Below, piece after piece: positions 15,294-23,334 of a stretch of DNA of 64,000 nt. Below the pieces are notes generated by a model. It saw nothing but the letters and a program-made list of their open reading frames with translations. It was not told the DNA's origin and searched no databases. The DNA is taken from assembly GCA_947487895.1 (NCBI GenBank), contig CANKYF010000015.1, positions 1-64,000 of the forward strand, written 5' to 3'. Source of the DNA: an uncultured Flavobacteriaceae bacterium. Its GTDB lineage: Bacteria; Bacteroidota; Bacteroidia; Flavobacteriales; Flavobacteriaceae. The translations under genes and the position numbers were made by a program. Position 1 is the stretch's first letter. Each line of letters opens with the position of its first letter.

Positions 15294-16001
15294 TTAGTCA
15301 GGAAACTTATGAATTCTTCTAAACTGTCTTGTTATTGTTGAGTCAGAATTCAAGAGTTTTAAAGTTATCTGATTCTCCTCAAATTGAATCTCCCAAAAAT
15401 CTCTTTTGACTTGGTCTCCAAATGGAATTAATTCAACTTCCGGTTTATGTCCATGAACATTATAAACACCATTTATCCTTCCCTTTTCAGACTGTATAAC
15501 AAATCTCTTATCCCATCTAAAAAATATATAAGCGTTTGTTTTCTTTTTTTCGGTTTCTTCAAAATAATTTCCATTTCCAGTTACACTTTCTAAATTCCAC
15601 AACCCCAATATTCTGTCTCCATAGGTTTCTGGAAGTTTAGATGAACGTACTAAGGTAACTTTCATATTTTGTCCTTCTTCGGTTCTTTCCCAAAACATTT
15701 GATTTTGACTCATTGTGATCTTAAAAGAGGCGTTTAAGTCATCCAATCCGTTCAAGTTTTTAATAGTCAACTCTTTGGATTTCGGATTAAGATTCCATGT
15801 TCCATAAGAGTGCTGGAATCTTCCATTTCATGATTCTTGGGTAAAGTCTGAATTAAAGCGTGCCCACCTCGCATTTGGGGTCATTTTTTCTTTTCCAACC
15901 ATTACAGATGTTACGATCCATAACCCTTCAATCGTTGGTTTATTTTCACAACCAAACAATAAAACAATAACTGTTAAGGGCAGAATTAATATTTTTTTCA
16001 T
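15294..16001 (-). pseudogene. Lipoprotein gene interrupted by one in-frame TGA
   Basis: Reading from the ATG at 16001-15999 gives a perfect lipoprotein signal (M-K-K-I-L-I-L-P-L-T-V-I-V-L-L-F-G-C) and I-E-G-L-W-I-V-T-S-V. A TGA follows at codon 58 (15830-15828). The same frame then continues without interruption for 177 more codons to 15294, through Y-G-T-W-N-L-N-P and G-L-W-N-L-E-S-V. The intact product would be 235 residues, with two lipocalin-like repeats each opening G-x-W. A 158-residue frame starting at 15770 is only the 3' remnant. One base change would restore the gene, so this is a recent nonsense mutation, a read error, or readthrough. The family is not named with certainty. Confidence 0.8.
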
Positions 16002-16175
16002 GTTTTTACTTTTGTTACTTACTACACGTTTAGTATATGAAAAGTAGGCAATTTCGAAGCAAGGAACTTTCGGTTAAGCACCAATTTTGAAAAGAGCAAA
16101 AAGCTTTGAATTTATTACTGTTTTGCCTATTTTTTATATACATTGTTAGTATTCGTGATTTGTTCATTATCAGTA

Positions 16176-16877
16176 TTATATCAATATTTTTCTCTCTTTC
16201 AATATTCCGTAAAACTTGTCCTTATAACTATCGGAAATGGGTATCAAATCTTTTCCAATTCGGATTCTGTTCCTTTCAATACTCTCAATTTTTGAAATCG
16301 ATACAATGTATGAATTGTGTACCCTTTGAAAATCAATCTGAGGTAATATCTCCAACAAATTTTTGAAGGTTTGTAAGGTCATAATCTTTCTATCCATTGT
16401 ATGAATCTGTAAATAATCTTTCATTCCTTGAATATATAGAATATCCTTAATTACAACTTTCTCGAGACGATATTCAGTTTTTATGAAAATATAGTCATTC
16501 GAGCTATTACTGGCAGTTTCATTATATTGATTGTAAACTTTATCAATTGACTTCAAAAACCGTTCAAATGTGAACGGTTTTAATAGATAGTCTACAACCT
16601 CAAGTTCATAGCCTTTCAACGCATACTCATCATAAGCAGAAGTAATGATTATTTTCGGTTTATTCTGAAGCGATTCCAGAAATTGAATTCCAGATAATTT
16701 TTTCATTCTAATATCAAGAAAAATCAAATCAACGGTATTTTTCTTCAGATACCCAAGCGCATCAATTGCATTGTTAAACCCCTCTAATAAGTTAAGGTAC
16801 TCAACTTGTTCTATAAATTCCTTAACCTTTTTTAAGGCCAATGGTTCGTCTTCTATAACAATACAATTAATTTTCAT
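16176..16877 (-). CDS. LytTR-type response regulator
   Basis: The 233-residue two-component response regulator has a receiver domain at about 1-120, with the acidic pocket E-D-E-P near residue 10, phospho-acceptor Asp at about 55 in F-L-D-I-R-M, and Lys in L-L-K-P-F. The C-terminal LytTR DNA-binding domain is at about 140-233 (Y-I-Q-G-M-K-D-Y-L-Q-I-H, F-Q-R-V-H-N-S-Y-I-V). It overlaps the histidine kinase gene by 11 bp, making the pair one translationally coupled unit. The targets are unknown. LytTR regulators bind direct repeats upstream of envelope, transport or bacteriocin genes. Confidence 0.95.
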   Translation of the reverse strand: MKINCIVIEDEPLALKKVKEFIEQVEYLNLLEGFNNAIDALGYLKKNTVDLIFLDIRMKKLSGIQFLESLQNKPKIIITSAYDEYALKGYELEVVDYLLKPFTFERFLKSIDKVYNQYNETASNSSNDYIFIKTEYRLEKVVIKDILYIQGMKDYLQIHTMDRKIMTLQTFKNLLEILPQIDFQRVHNSYIVSISKIESIERNRIRIGKDLIPISDSYKDKFYGILKERKILI

Positions 16878-17868
16878 GAAGTTCTATTTTCAAATCGACT
16901 TTAAAAATCGAGTTATCTGACCTTATTGACAAGTTATATTTTTCCTTATAAATAAGGTTTAATCTTTTTTTAACGGTATTTAAACCAATACCATGAGTAT
17001 TGTCCTTATCAGTGTCTGATGTATCAAAATAGTTCTCACATTTGAAATTAAGACTGTTATTTTCTATAGTGATATTTATGGTAATTCCATTTTCAATATC
17101 TGAGTCGACCGAATGTTTAAAAGCATTTTCTACAAAGGGAATCATAATCATTGGAGCTATATTTATTCCCTTAGAATTACCATTTATAGAGTAGTTAAGA
17201 AACTTTTCGTTCTTAAGCCTTAATTGCTCTAAAGACAAATAGTTTTGTAAATGCTCTACTTCTTTTTCTAACTCTACTAATTCGGATTTTGCATCATGAA
17301 GCATGTATCTCATAATATCGGAAAGCTTAATCAGTGATTTTGACGCATTCTCTTGATTTTCATGAATTAAAGTATCAATATTATGTAAAGTGTTGAACAA
17401 AAAATGGGGATTGATTTGGAATTTTAACATGGCTAAGTTACTGGTAAGGTTTTCCCTTTCGAGTGCCTTGATATCATTTTGCTTGTTATACCAATCCACA
17501 AAGAACCCAAATAGACACCCTAGAGTTAACCATAAAATAGGATGAAATTCAGATACTGACATGAACCAAAATATGCGTTTGAATAAGGATAAATTTTCGG
17601 ATGATAAAGTGGATAGAAAATACATCAGCGGATAAATGCCTATAGTCGTGATTAAGGAGATAATGTAGAATCTAAATTTGGTTTTGGTCTTCATAATTCC
17701 AAGATATCCAAAATAGAAAAATGCAAGAAGAGTCCACCAATTCCCCAAGTCAATGAACCTTTCGCTAGTAGCATCGAGCCGGTATGAAATAGTGGGTAGA
17801 AAATAAAATGTGGAAAGTAAAATCACCCAAAAAAGGAGGTGCAAGTAAATAATAATTGATTTTTTCAT
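16867..17868 (-). CDS. LytS/YehU-type sensor histidine kinase
   Basis: The 333-residue protein has four N-terminal membrane helices (about 8-27, 45-60, 65-88, 105-127) with no large periplasmic domain. A short coiled coil follows, then the His_kinase domain with the phospho-acceptor His at about 155 in Q-I-N-P-H-F-L-F-N-T-L. The ATPase domain has N-A-F-K-H-S and G-I-G-L-N-T-V. It is the partner of the LytTR regulator it overlaps by 11 bp. The lack of an external sensor domain suggests it senses through the membrane. The upstream 280 bp contain a cassette-like palindrome rather than an evident promoter. Confidence 0.95.
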   Translation of the reverse strand: MKKSIIIYLHLLFWVILLSTFYFLPTISYRLDATSERFIDLGNWWTLLAFFYFGYLGIMKTKTKFRFYIISLITTIGIYPLMYFLSTLSSENLSLFKRIFWFMSVSEFHPILWLTLGCLFGFFVDWYNKQNDIKALERENLTSNLAMLKFQINPHFLFNTLHNIDTLIHENQENASKSLIKLSDIMRYMLHDAKSELVELEKEVEHLQNYLSLEQLRLKNEKFLNYSINGNSKGINIAPMIMIPFVENAFKHSVDSDIENGITINITIENNSLNFKCENYFDTSDTDKDNTHGIGLNTVKKRLNLIYKEKYNLSIRSDNSIFKVDLKIELHEN

Positions 17869-18005
17869 CTTTATATTTTAGTTAAACATGACTCAAAAGT
17901 CAATTTTTATACATTGCTAAAAAAATCCATTATATCCTTGATGTAATTTTATCGACACTTTCACTTATTCAATCTATTCTTTTATTTGAAGAACAACTCT
18001 TCGCA

Positions 18006-18145
18006 TGCATTCTACGGTCTCGTATAACCGTCAGTTACGGGTTAATATGCGTTAATTATCGGTTTAGCACTGACTCTTTAGCAATTCCGAGTGGATTCAG
18101 ACGTAGTCGAATCCGCCGTAATTGTGGTTATTTTTGTTGTACACA
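18006..18145 (-). repeat. attC-like palindromic element 1 (after the HD gene)
   Basis: The 140-nt element lies immediately after the HD gene. The gene-proximal core, read on the plus strand, is GTTGTACACA (18136-18145), the exact complement of the core at the start of the HD gene. Long arms pair: ATAACC-GTCAG-TTACGG (18024-18040) with CCGTAA-TTGT-GGTTAT (18116-18131). An inner hairpin GGATTC-A-GAC-GTA-GTC-GAATCC (18093-18114) carries a single bulged A. The distal core region TGCATTCTAC (18006-18015) lacks the expected second T of GTT. Confidence 0.6.
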
Positions 18146-18148
18146 GTT

Positions 18149-18703
18149 TTATTCATTTTGCCACAAAATTAAATTGTCAGCTTTATCTGAAAAATTTACT
18201 AAGATATTATCTAATTTCAAATAGATTTCCCAGTAGTCTATATTTAGATTATCAGAAATGGCTTTTCCAACCTTTTCTTCTAATCTCTCAATTCTTTTTC
18301 CTTTCCATATTTTATCAGATAAGCAGACTAACAAATCCTCAATTGTTAAACTATCGTCTTGCCAATTTCCGTGAGTTAATGCAAATCTTGATTCTTCTTT
18401 AGTAAATCCTAAGTTTTCAAGAATGAACTTGCCTTTTAATTCGTGTTTTTTTCCTTTTTCATATAGTTCTTCCTTAACTTCAGATTTTCCAATGTCGTGT
18501 GTACAAGCACCAAATAGTATTAATTCTTCATCAAGATTAATTGTAGGCCATTCGGATTTAATTTGATTGATTAATTCATTGGCTGTAGAATAAACAATTT
18601 GCAAATGCCGTCTTAACCTTTCAGGACAATTCAGCTTTTCTAATAATTCAATAATTCTATTAGGTAAATCAATTATCTCCAATTTCTGTATAATTGTGTA
18701 CAA
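18149..18703 (-). CDS. HD domain protein in a cassette-like unit
   Basis: The 184-residue protein resembles the HD phosphohydrolase superfamily: an upstream H in R-L-R-R-H-L-Q-I-V, then G-A-C-T-H-D-I-G-K-S-E (the HD pair), and a later D in V-C-L-S-D-K-I-W-K-G. These are metal ligands for hydrolysis of a phosphorylated substrate. No ATG exists near the start. The only plausible starts are TTG codons, one inside the 10-bp core GTTGTACACA that opens the cassette (18703) and one eight codons later (18679). It has no promoter of its own that I can see. The substrate is unknown. Confidence 0.75.
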   Translation of the reverse strand: MYTIIQKLEIIDLPNRIIELLEKLNCPERLRRHLQIVYSTANELINQIKSEWPTINLDEELILFGACTHDIGKSEVKEELYEKGKKHELKGKFILENLGFTKEESRFALTHGNWQDDSLTIEDLLVCLSDKIWKGKRIERLEEKVGKAISDNLNIDYWEIYLKLDNILVNFSDKADNLILWQNE

Positions 18704-18833
18704 CGGTTTTCGTGTATGAGTAGTAGCTGATTTCTACTCACAAACCTTTCAGTTTTGTACTGACCTTTGCTTTATGTTTATACTCTCGTTTTATCACTTA
18801 AACCGCTATTACTTATACACCGTGTTGGCAATA
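18695..18833 (-). repeat. attC-like palindromic element 2 (between the two cassette-like genes)
   Basis: The 139-nt spacer is bounded by TGTGTACAAC (18695-18704) and GTTGGCAATA (18824-18833). Arms CGTGTATGAGTAGTAGC (18711-18727) and GCTATTACTTATACACCG (18805-18822) are inverted repeats with three mismatches or bulges. Size and symmetry fit integron attC sites. The core heptamers keep GTT/AAC but not the full GTTRRRY consensus. Confidence 0.6.
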
Positions 18834-18834
18834 G

Positions 18835-19674
18835 TTATTCATTCTTATTCCAGAATCTTAATGGGTAAGTCCATTCATTTGAATAGAAATGGCTTGACAA
18901 AACATCTCTAAATTCTGGAATGAAAATATTTGTAACATTAATAGTCCTAACTTTTATGTCTCCAGAATATGCCAATGATTGTAGAACTCTTTGTTTAAAA
19001 TATTTATCTCCTTTTATTATTCCTTGACAATTTTTTATCAAATCTGTTAATGTAGCAGAATCGTCAAGTTTATTTATTCTACTTATCAAATCCTCAACCC
19101 ATTTTGTTACTTGGCTTGAATGAGTTTTTACATAGGGAAGGCTAATGCATAAATCACAGTAACAGTAAAGTAAATTGTATCTATCAACAGCACCACCTCT
19201 GAATATTTTCATAAATAATGTTTTTAAGAATTCTAATTCAGAGTAAGATTCTTTAGAATCCAGTAATTCCAGTTTCTCTAAACTTACATTATTTAGATAG
19301 TGATATGTTGAGTATTCAGATAAATAGCAGTAGTTTTTTTCTATTCCAGAAATTAATAACTTATTCTTAAGTTCTTCTTGATTTTTAATCTTGTGAAAAG
19401 ATAGTATTTGTTCTACTAAATATTTTTTATCAAATTTTAAGTTGTTGTCAATTCCTAAGTAGTTATATAAAATCTCAATATCTTTAGACAGTCGTTCTTG
19501 GTCAATCTGTTCTTTTTTAACCCAACCAATTGATTCTCTTCCAATTGGGTCGTAATCCCAAGAATAATTTGCAAGTAATGTCACGAGTTTAATATCTAGA
19601 TTTGAAGATTTAGCTATAGATTTTAATTTTCTTTTGGCTGTTTCACTTTGATTTATTTCACTGAATAATTTCAT
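18835..19674 (-). CDS. Hypothetical protein in a cassette-like unit
   Basis: The 279-residue soluble protein has high Lys, Asn, Leu and Tyr content, is mostly helical, and has no signal peptide, membrane segment or motif that I recognise. Its Cys-rich patch L-L-Y-C-Y-C-D-L-C lies near residue 170. It is bracketed within 1-10 nt by the 10-bp cores TATTGCCAAC (19685-19694, before the ATG) and GTTGGCAATA (18824-18833, after the stop). These are exact inverted copies of each other. The gene is thus packaged like a mobile cassette. Function is unknown. Confidence 0.65.
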   Translation of the reverse strand: MKLFSEINQSETAKRKLKSIAKSSNLDIKLVTLLANYSWDYDPIGRESIGWVKKEQIDQERLSKDIEILYNYLGIDNNLKFDKKYLVEQILSFHKIKNQEELKNKLLISGIEKNYCYLSEYSTYHYLNNVSLEKLELLDSKESYSELEFLKTLFMKIFRGGAVDRYNLLYCYCDLCISLPYVKTHSSQVTKWVEDLISRINKLDDSATLTDLIKNCQGIIKGDKYFKQRVLQSLAYSGDIKVRTINVTNIFIPEFRDVLSSHFYSNEWTYPLRFWNKNE

Positions 19675-19975
19675 CTTTTTTAATTATTGCCAACTTCTGG
19701 CTAAACAGAAGGTGTGTTTATATTTATTATGTTAGTCTTTAGTTTAATTGTAATTAAATCAGCGACTTATGTTGTTTTTTTATTGAAAAAATATTTAGTT
19801 TCTTGTAAGGATTGATATTTATTTCAACTTAATATAATACAATATACTTGAAAATTTTTACAGATTTAAGTTGTTTTAGATGCTTTTAATAGGGATAAGT
19901 GATTTTATTTAGAGATTGCCACTTAGTAAGTTCCTTTTGACTCGCTCAATACAACGCTTCGCAATGGCATATGCT
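19675..19975. other. 301-bp noncoding stretch: cassette boundary plus REP-like element
   Basis: It contains the boundary hairpin CTTCTG-GCTAAA-CAGAAG (19695-19712) with the core TATTGCCAAC beside it, an AT-rich unstructured middle, and one copy of the dispersed repeat at 19911-19969. No reading frame is supported. Confidence 0.6.
19911..19969. repeat. Dispersed REP-like element, copy 1
   Basis: It begins AGAGATTGCCAC and ends ACGCTTCGCAATGGCA. Over most of its length it matches the element at 21075-21134. Confidence 0.75.
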
Positions 19976-20365
19976 TTACTCCCAATCTTTTAAAATCTCC
20001 TCTTTTCTGTATTTCACCATTTTAATAATGAGATCTTTTGGTAGCGGTTTGTTGAAAGGAAATTGAATAGAACCTTTGCCTTGTTTATAGTCTTTAAGAT
20101 CTTTTGAGAACTTCTCCATAGTTGTTGGGAAAGGATAGAAACTAACAAATTTAGCATAGGCAGCCATCATAATTTGTTGATCTTTTTTTCCGTTAGGAAC
20201 CAAAGTAAACGTTGGAACTTTATAATTTAAAACTTCTATGACATCAGGAGCAGCTTGCATAATAAGGCTGCGGAGTTCTAACAGAAGTGTTTGCGCTTCT
20301 GGAGATTGACTATTAATATAATCATCAATAGTTTTGTAGTTTGGCATTGGCCCTTTCTTTCCCAT
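19976..20365 (-). CDS. DUF1801 (YdhG/CyaY-like fold) protein
   Basis: The 129-residue protein matches the DUF1801 family: Y-I-N-S-Q-S-P-E-A-Q-T-L-L-L-E-L-R, then E-V-L-N-Y-K-V-P-T-F near the middle, and a C-terminal I-Q-F-P-F-N-K-P-L-P block followed by a helix K-Y-R-K-E-E. Some members are annotated as iron chaperones because of a frataxin-like fold, but the function is not firmly established. It is a single gene 105 nt downstream of the FKBP gene, beyond that gene's terminator. Confidence 0.88.
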   Translation of the reverse strand: MGKKGPMPNYKTIDDYINSQSPEAQTLLLELRSLIMQAAPDVIEVLNYKVPTFTLVPNGKKDQQIMMAAYAKFVSFYPFPTTMEKFSKDLKDYKQGKGSIQFPFNKPLPKDLIIKMVKYRKEEILKDWE

Positions 20366-20408
20366 GAGTTTATTATTAAGATGATTACTAATTTAAAACA
20401 TTATAAAT

Positions 20409-20442
20409 AAAAAAAACCACTTTGAGTTAACAAAGCAGTTTT
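20409..20442 (-). terminator. Terminator of the FKBP gene
   Basis: On the minus strand, AAAACTGCTTTG pairs with CAAAGTGGTTTT (two G-U pairs, 6-nt loop) and is followed by eight T residues, 29 nt after the stop. Confidence 0.75.
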
Positions 20443-20470
20443 GATTTATTATTTGTTAAGTATTGTTATA

Positions 20471-20956
20471 CTATTGATTAACAGAAATTAAATTAATATC
20501 AAAGATGAGTACACTGCCTCCAGGAATACTTGCAAAATCATTATTTCCATAGCCTAAACGTGATGGAATTAATAAAATACCACTACCACCTTCTTTAAAA
20601 TAAGTGATACCTTCTGTCCAACCATCTATAACTCTATTTAAATCAAAAGAGATGCCTTGAGTACTACTTTGGTCAAAAACACTGCCATTGGTAAAATAGC
20701 CTTTGTAGGCTACTGTAACATTATCTGAAGATGTAGGTTGCACTCCTGCACCTGGTTCGTCTATTACATAGTATAAACCAGAGTTGCTCATTTGAACATT
20801 TAAGTTATTGTTTGAAATATAATCTTGAATTTCTTTTTCATTTTGTTCCTTAAAGAGTTCAGTTAATTCTTCTTGGCTAAGAGAGGTGTCTTCTTCAGAA
20901 GTTGTAGAACATGATACAATAAATATTAATACGAATGCTAAAAGAATATGTTTCAT
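20471..20956 (-). CDS. FKBP-type peptidyl-prolyl isomerase, lipoprotein
   Basis: The protein has 161 residues from the ATG at 20956. The six codons upstream from a TTG lie in the promoter box and are not translated. The lipoprotein signal M-K-H-I-L-L-A-F-V-L-I-F-I-V-S-C puts the lipidated Cys at 16. The FKBP domain (about 60-160) has V-T-V-A-Y-K-G-Y-F-T-N-G-S-V-F-D, G-W-T-E-G-I and I-P-S-R-L-G-Y-G. It is expected to catalyse prolyl isomerisation of exported proteins in the periplasm. Gliding-motility protein GldI is a similar lipoprotein FKBP, but this gene is not in a gld context. Confidence 0.92.
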   Translation of the reverse strand: MKHILLAFVLIFIVSCSTTSEEDTSLSQEELTELFKEQNEKEIQDYISNNNLNVQMSNSGLYYVIDEPGAGVQPTSSDNVTVAYKGYFTNGSVFDQSSTQGISFDLNRVIDGWTEGITYFKEGGSGILLIPSRLGYGNNDFASIPGGSVLIFDINLISVNQ

Positions 20957-20971
20957 AAATTTTTTTGAAAG

Positions 20972-20979
20972 CAAATATA
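20972..20979 (-). promoter_or_regulatory. -7 box of the FKBP gene
   Basis: TATATTTG is read on the minus strand and lies 15 nt before the ATG at 20956. It fixes that ATG as the start and implies a very short leader. Confidence 0.6.
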
Positions 20980-20993
20980 ACTTTTATGAAATA

Positions 20994-21025
20994 AAAAACC
21001 ACTTTGATAGTTCAAAGTGGTTTTT
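20994..21025 (-). terminator. Terminator of htpG (bidirectional)
   Basis: A 14-bp perfect stem AAAAACCACTTTGA / TCAAAGTGGTTTTT (20994-21007 with 21012-21025) with a T-run in either direction. It lies beyond the repeat element that follows htpG. Confidence 0.88.
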
Positions 21026-21037
21026 AGTATTATGAGC

Positions 21038-21134
21038 GTCATTGCAAATTAATTAAAGCAGTCTTTACAACAATAGAGATTGCCACGTCACAAGTTCATT
21101 TTCGACTAGCTCAACACAACGCCTCGCAATGACA
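21038..21134. repeat. Composite REP-like element, copy 2
   Basis: The element is bounded by inverted GTCATTGC (21038-21045) and GCAATGAC (21126-21133). Its inner part 21075-21134 (AGAGATTGCCACGT ... CGCCTCGCAATGACA) repeats the element at 19911-19969. It lies between the htpG stop and the htpG terminator. Confidence 0.8.
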
Positions 21135-21141
21135 CATAGGT

Positions 21142-23052
21142 TTACTTAATCATATCGTAACTACGCTTAATGAAGTTTGTTAACTCTTCACCTTTAAGTA
21201 GTCCTTGAGACAAGCGCGCTAAATCTAAACTTTGGTTTATTAAACGTTCTTGTTTCTTTTTGGTTTTAGTGTTTAATATATCACTTACCAATTCATGATT
21301 TGTATTTACAACTAGGTTGTACATTTCTGGCATACCACCAAACATATTCATACCACCGCCACCTGTAGCTTGCATTTCTTTCATTCTACGCATAAACTCT
21401 GGTTGGGTAATAATGAATGGAGATGCATCACTATCCATAGCTTCTAACTGCACGGTGAATTTTTCTGAAGGAATCACTTCTTTTAATAATTCATCTAAAG
21501 ATTTTGTTTGGTCTTCATCTAACTTAGAAATAGTAGTATCTTCTTTCTTAATTAGGTTGTTAATATGATCTCCATCTACACGTGCAAAAGAAATCTTTTC
21601 TTTAGTAGATTCTAACTTTTGAATTAAGTGAGATACTATTGGAGAGTCTAATAACAATACTTCGTAACCTTTTGCTTTAGCTGCTTCTATGTAACTATGT
21701 TGTTCATCTTTATCAGAAGCATAAAGAATTACTAATTTGTCATCTTTATCAGTTTGGTTTGCTTTTATCTTGTTATATAACTCTTCATATGTAAAGTATT
21801 TACCATCTACCGTTGGATATAAAGCAAAAGCGTCTGCTTTTTCAAAGAATTTTTCTTCAGAAAGCATTCCGTATTCAATCACTACTTTAATATCGTTCCA
21901 CTTAGCTTCAAAATCTTCACGGTTATTGTTGAATAACGATTTTAATTTATCGGCTACTTTTCTAGTAATGTAAGACGAGATCTTTTTAACGGCACCATCA
22001 GCCTGTAAATAAGAACGAGATACGTTTAACGGAATATCTGGCGAATCTATCACACCACGTAACATAGTTAAGAATTCAGGAACAATACCTTCAACGTTAT
22101 CTGTTACAAATACCTGATTTTGGTATAATTGAATTCTATCTTTTTGAACGTTTAAATCGTTCGTCATTTTTGGGAAGTATAAAATTCCCGTTAGGTTGAA
22201 CGGATAATCAACATTTAGATGAATGTTGAATAACGGCTCCTCAAACTGCATAGGGTACAACTCACGATAAAAACCGCTATAATCTTCATCTTTTAAGTCA
22301 GCTGGTTGCTTAGTCCATGCAGGATTTGGGTTGTTAATGATGTCGTCAACAGTAATTTGTCTGTGAGGTTCTTTAGTTTCTTTTCCGTCTTTATCAGTAG
22401 TAGTAGCTGGTTCATGCTCAGGATCGTTAATTTCCTTAGTTCCAAATTTAATTGGCACTGGCATAAACTTGTTGTACTTAGTCAACAATTCTCTAATTCT
22501 ACTTTCTTCTAAAAACTCTTCTTCATCTTCAGAAATATGAAGTATAATTTCTGTGCCTCTTTCTACTTTATCATGTGTTTCTAATGTGAATTCTGGAGAT
22601 CCATCACATGTCCAATGAGCAGCAGCTTCATCTTTAAAAGATTTAGTGATAATTTCAACCTTATCAGCCACCATAAACGCTGAGTAGAAACCTAAACCAA
22701 AGTGCCCAATAATTCCAGAATCTTTTGCAGAATCTTTGTATTTATCTAAAAACTCTTCGGCTCCAGAAAAGGCAACTTGGTTAATATACTTTTCTACCTC
22801 TTCAGCAGTCATACCTAAACCTTGGTCTATAATATGAAGCTTTTTGGCATCTTTATCTATTTTAATTTCAATCTGCGGATTACCATATTCTACTTTAGCT
22901 TCACCAATATTTGTAAGGTGTTTAAGTTTTAAAGTGGCATCTGTAGCATTACTTATTAACTCACGTAAAAAGATTTCGTGGTCACTGTATAAGAACTTCT
23001 TAATTAACGGAAAGATATTTTCTACCGATACATTAATACTTCCTTTTGTCAT
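21142..23052 (-). CDS. htpG: Molecular chaperone HtpG (Hsp90)
   Basis: This is a full-length bacterial Hsp90 of 636 residues. The GHKL ATPase N-domain (about 1-230) includes E-L-I-S-N-A-T-D-A, D-Q-G-L-G-M-T and G-H-F-G-L-G-F-Y-S. The middle domain contains the catalytic-loop region R-S-Y-L-Q-A-D. The C-terminal dimerisation domain ends I-K-R-S-Y-D-M-I-K. The family C-terminal MEEVD tail of eukaryotes is absent, as expected. It acts in the cytosol in folding under stress. It is transcribed alone, ending at the 20994-21025 hairpin after a REP-like element. Confidence 0.97.
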   Translation of the reverse strand: MTKGSINVSVENIFPLIKKFLYSDHEIFLRELISNATDATLKLKHLTNIGEAKVEYGNPQIEIKIDKDAKKLHIIDQGLGMTAEEVEKYINQVAFSGAEEFLDKYKDSAKDSGIIGHFGLGFYSAFMVADKVEIITKSFKDEAAAHWTCDGSPEFTLETHDKVERGTEIILHISEDEEEFLEESRIRELLTKYNKFMPVPIKFGTKEINDPEHEPATTTDKDGKETKEPHRQITVDDIINNPNPAWTKQPADLKDEDYSGFYRELYPMQFEEPLFNIHLNVDYPFNLTGILYFPKMTNDLNVQKDRIQLYQNQVFVTDNVEGIVPEFLTMLRGVIDSPDIPLNVSRSYLQADGAVKKISSYITRKVADKLKSLFNNNREDFEAKWNDIKVVIEYGMLSEEKFFEKADAFALYPTVDGKYFTYEELYNKIKANQTDKDDKLVILYASDKDEQHSYIEAAKAKGYEVLLLDSPIVSHLIQKLESTKEKISFARVDGDHINNLIKKEDTTISKLDEDQTKSLDELLKEVIPSEKFTVQLEAMDSDASPFIITQPEFMRRMKEMQATGGGGMNMFGGMPEMYNLVVNTNHELVSDILNTKTKKKQERLINQSLDLARLSQGLLKGEELTNFIKRSYDMIK

Positions 23053-23334
23053 GATAAATAAATTTATTTGTCATTCCCGCGAAGGCGGGAATCTAATTAA
23101 TTATAAGTTTTATTTTCTAAAAACAGATTAGTCAAAAAAAATACCAAGTACAAAAAAGTGACAAACTGACTGCTTTTTTGTCAAAATGAGCAATTCTCAA
23201 AAATTCAATAATGATACTAAGTATTTGGAATTTTGTTTTTTGGAGTTTGAAATTTACTATTTAGGAGTATTAAGATTTGTAATGATAATTATCAGGATTA
23301 TTTTGTACTTTGGTTAGTTCTAAAAAGTATTTAT
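23053..23334. other. Divergent intergenic region with a REP-like hairpin
   Basis: The short dispersed element GTCATTCCCGC-GAA-GGCGGGAATC (23070-23094) can form an 8-bp GC-rich hairpin just upstream of the htpG start. The remainder is AT-rich and carries the promoters of the two divergent genes. No clear TAnnTTTG pair is seen. Confidence 0.55.

Noticed and set aside
15828-15830. Selenocysteine TGA in the interrupted lipoprotein
   Set aside because: No SECIS-like hairpin is evident behind the codon, the protein is not a redox enzyme, and no selenium genes are seen. A nonsense mutation is simpler.
16106-16366. Plus-strand frame overlapping the LytTR regulator 3' end
   Set aside because: It is Phe/Ile/Ser-rich, lies mostly opposite the well-conserved LytTR domain, and has no recognisable start.
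18006-19694. Transposon or insertion sequence around the HD gene
   Set aside because: No transposase, no common terminal inverted repeat shared by both units, and no target-site duplication. The inverted cores differ between the two genes, as in cassettes.
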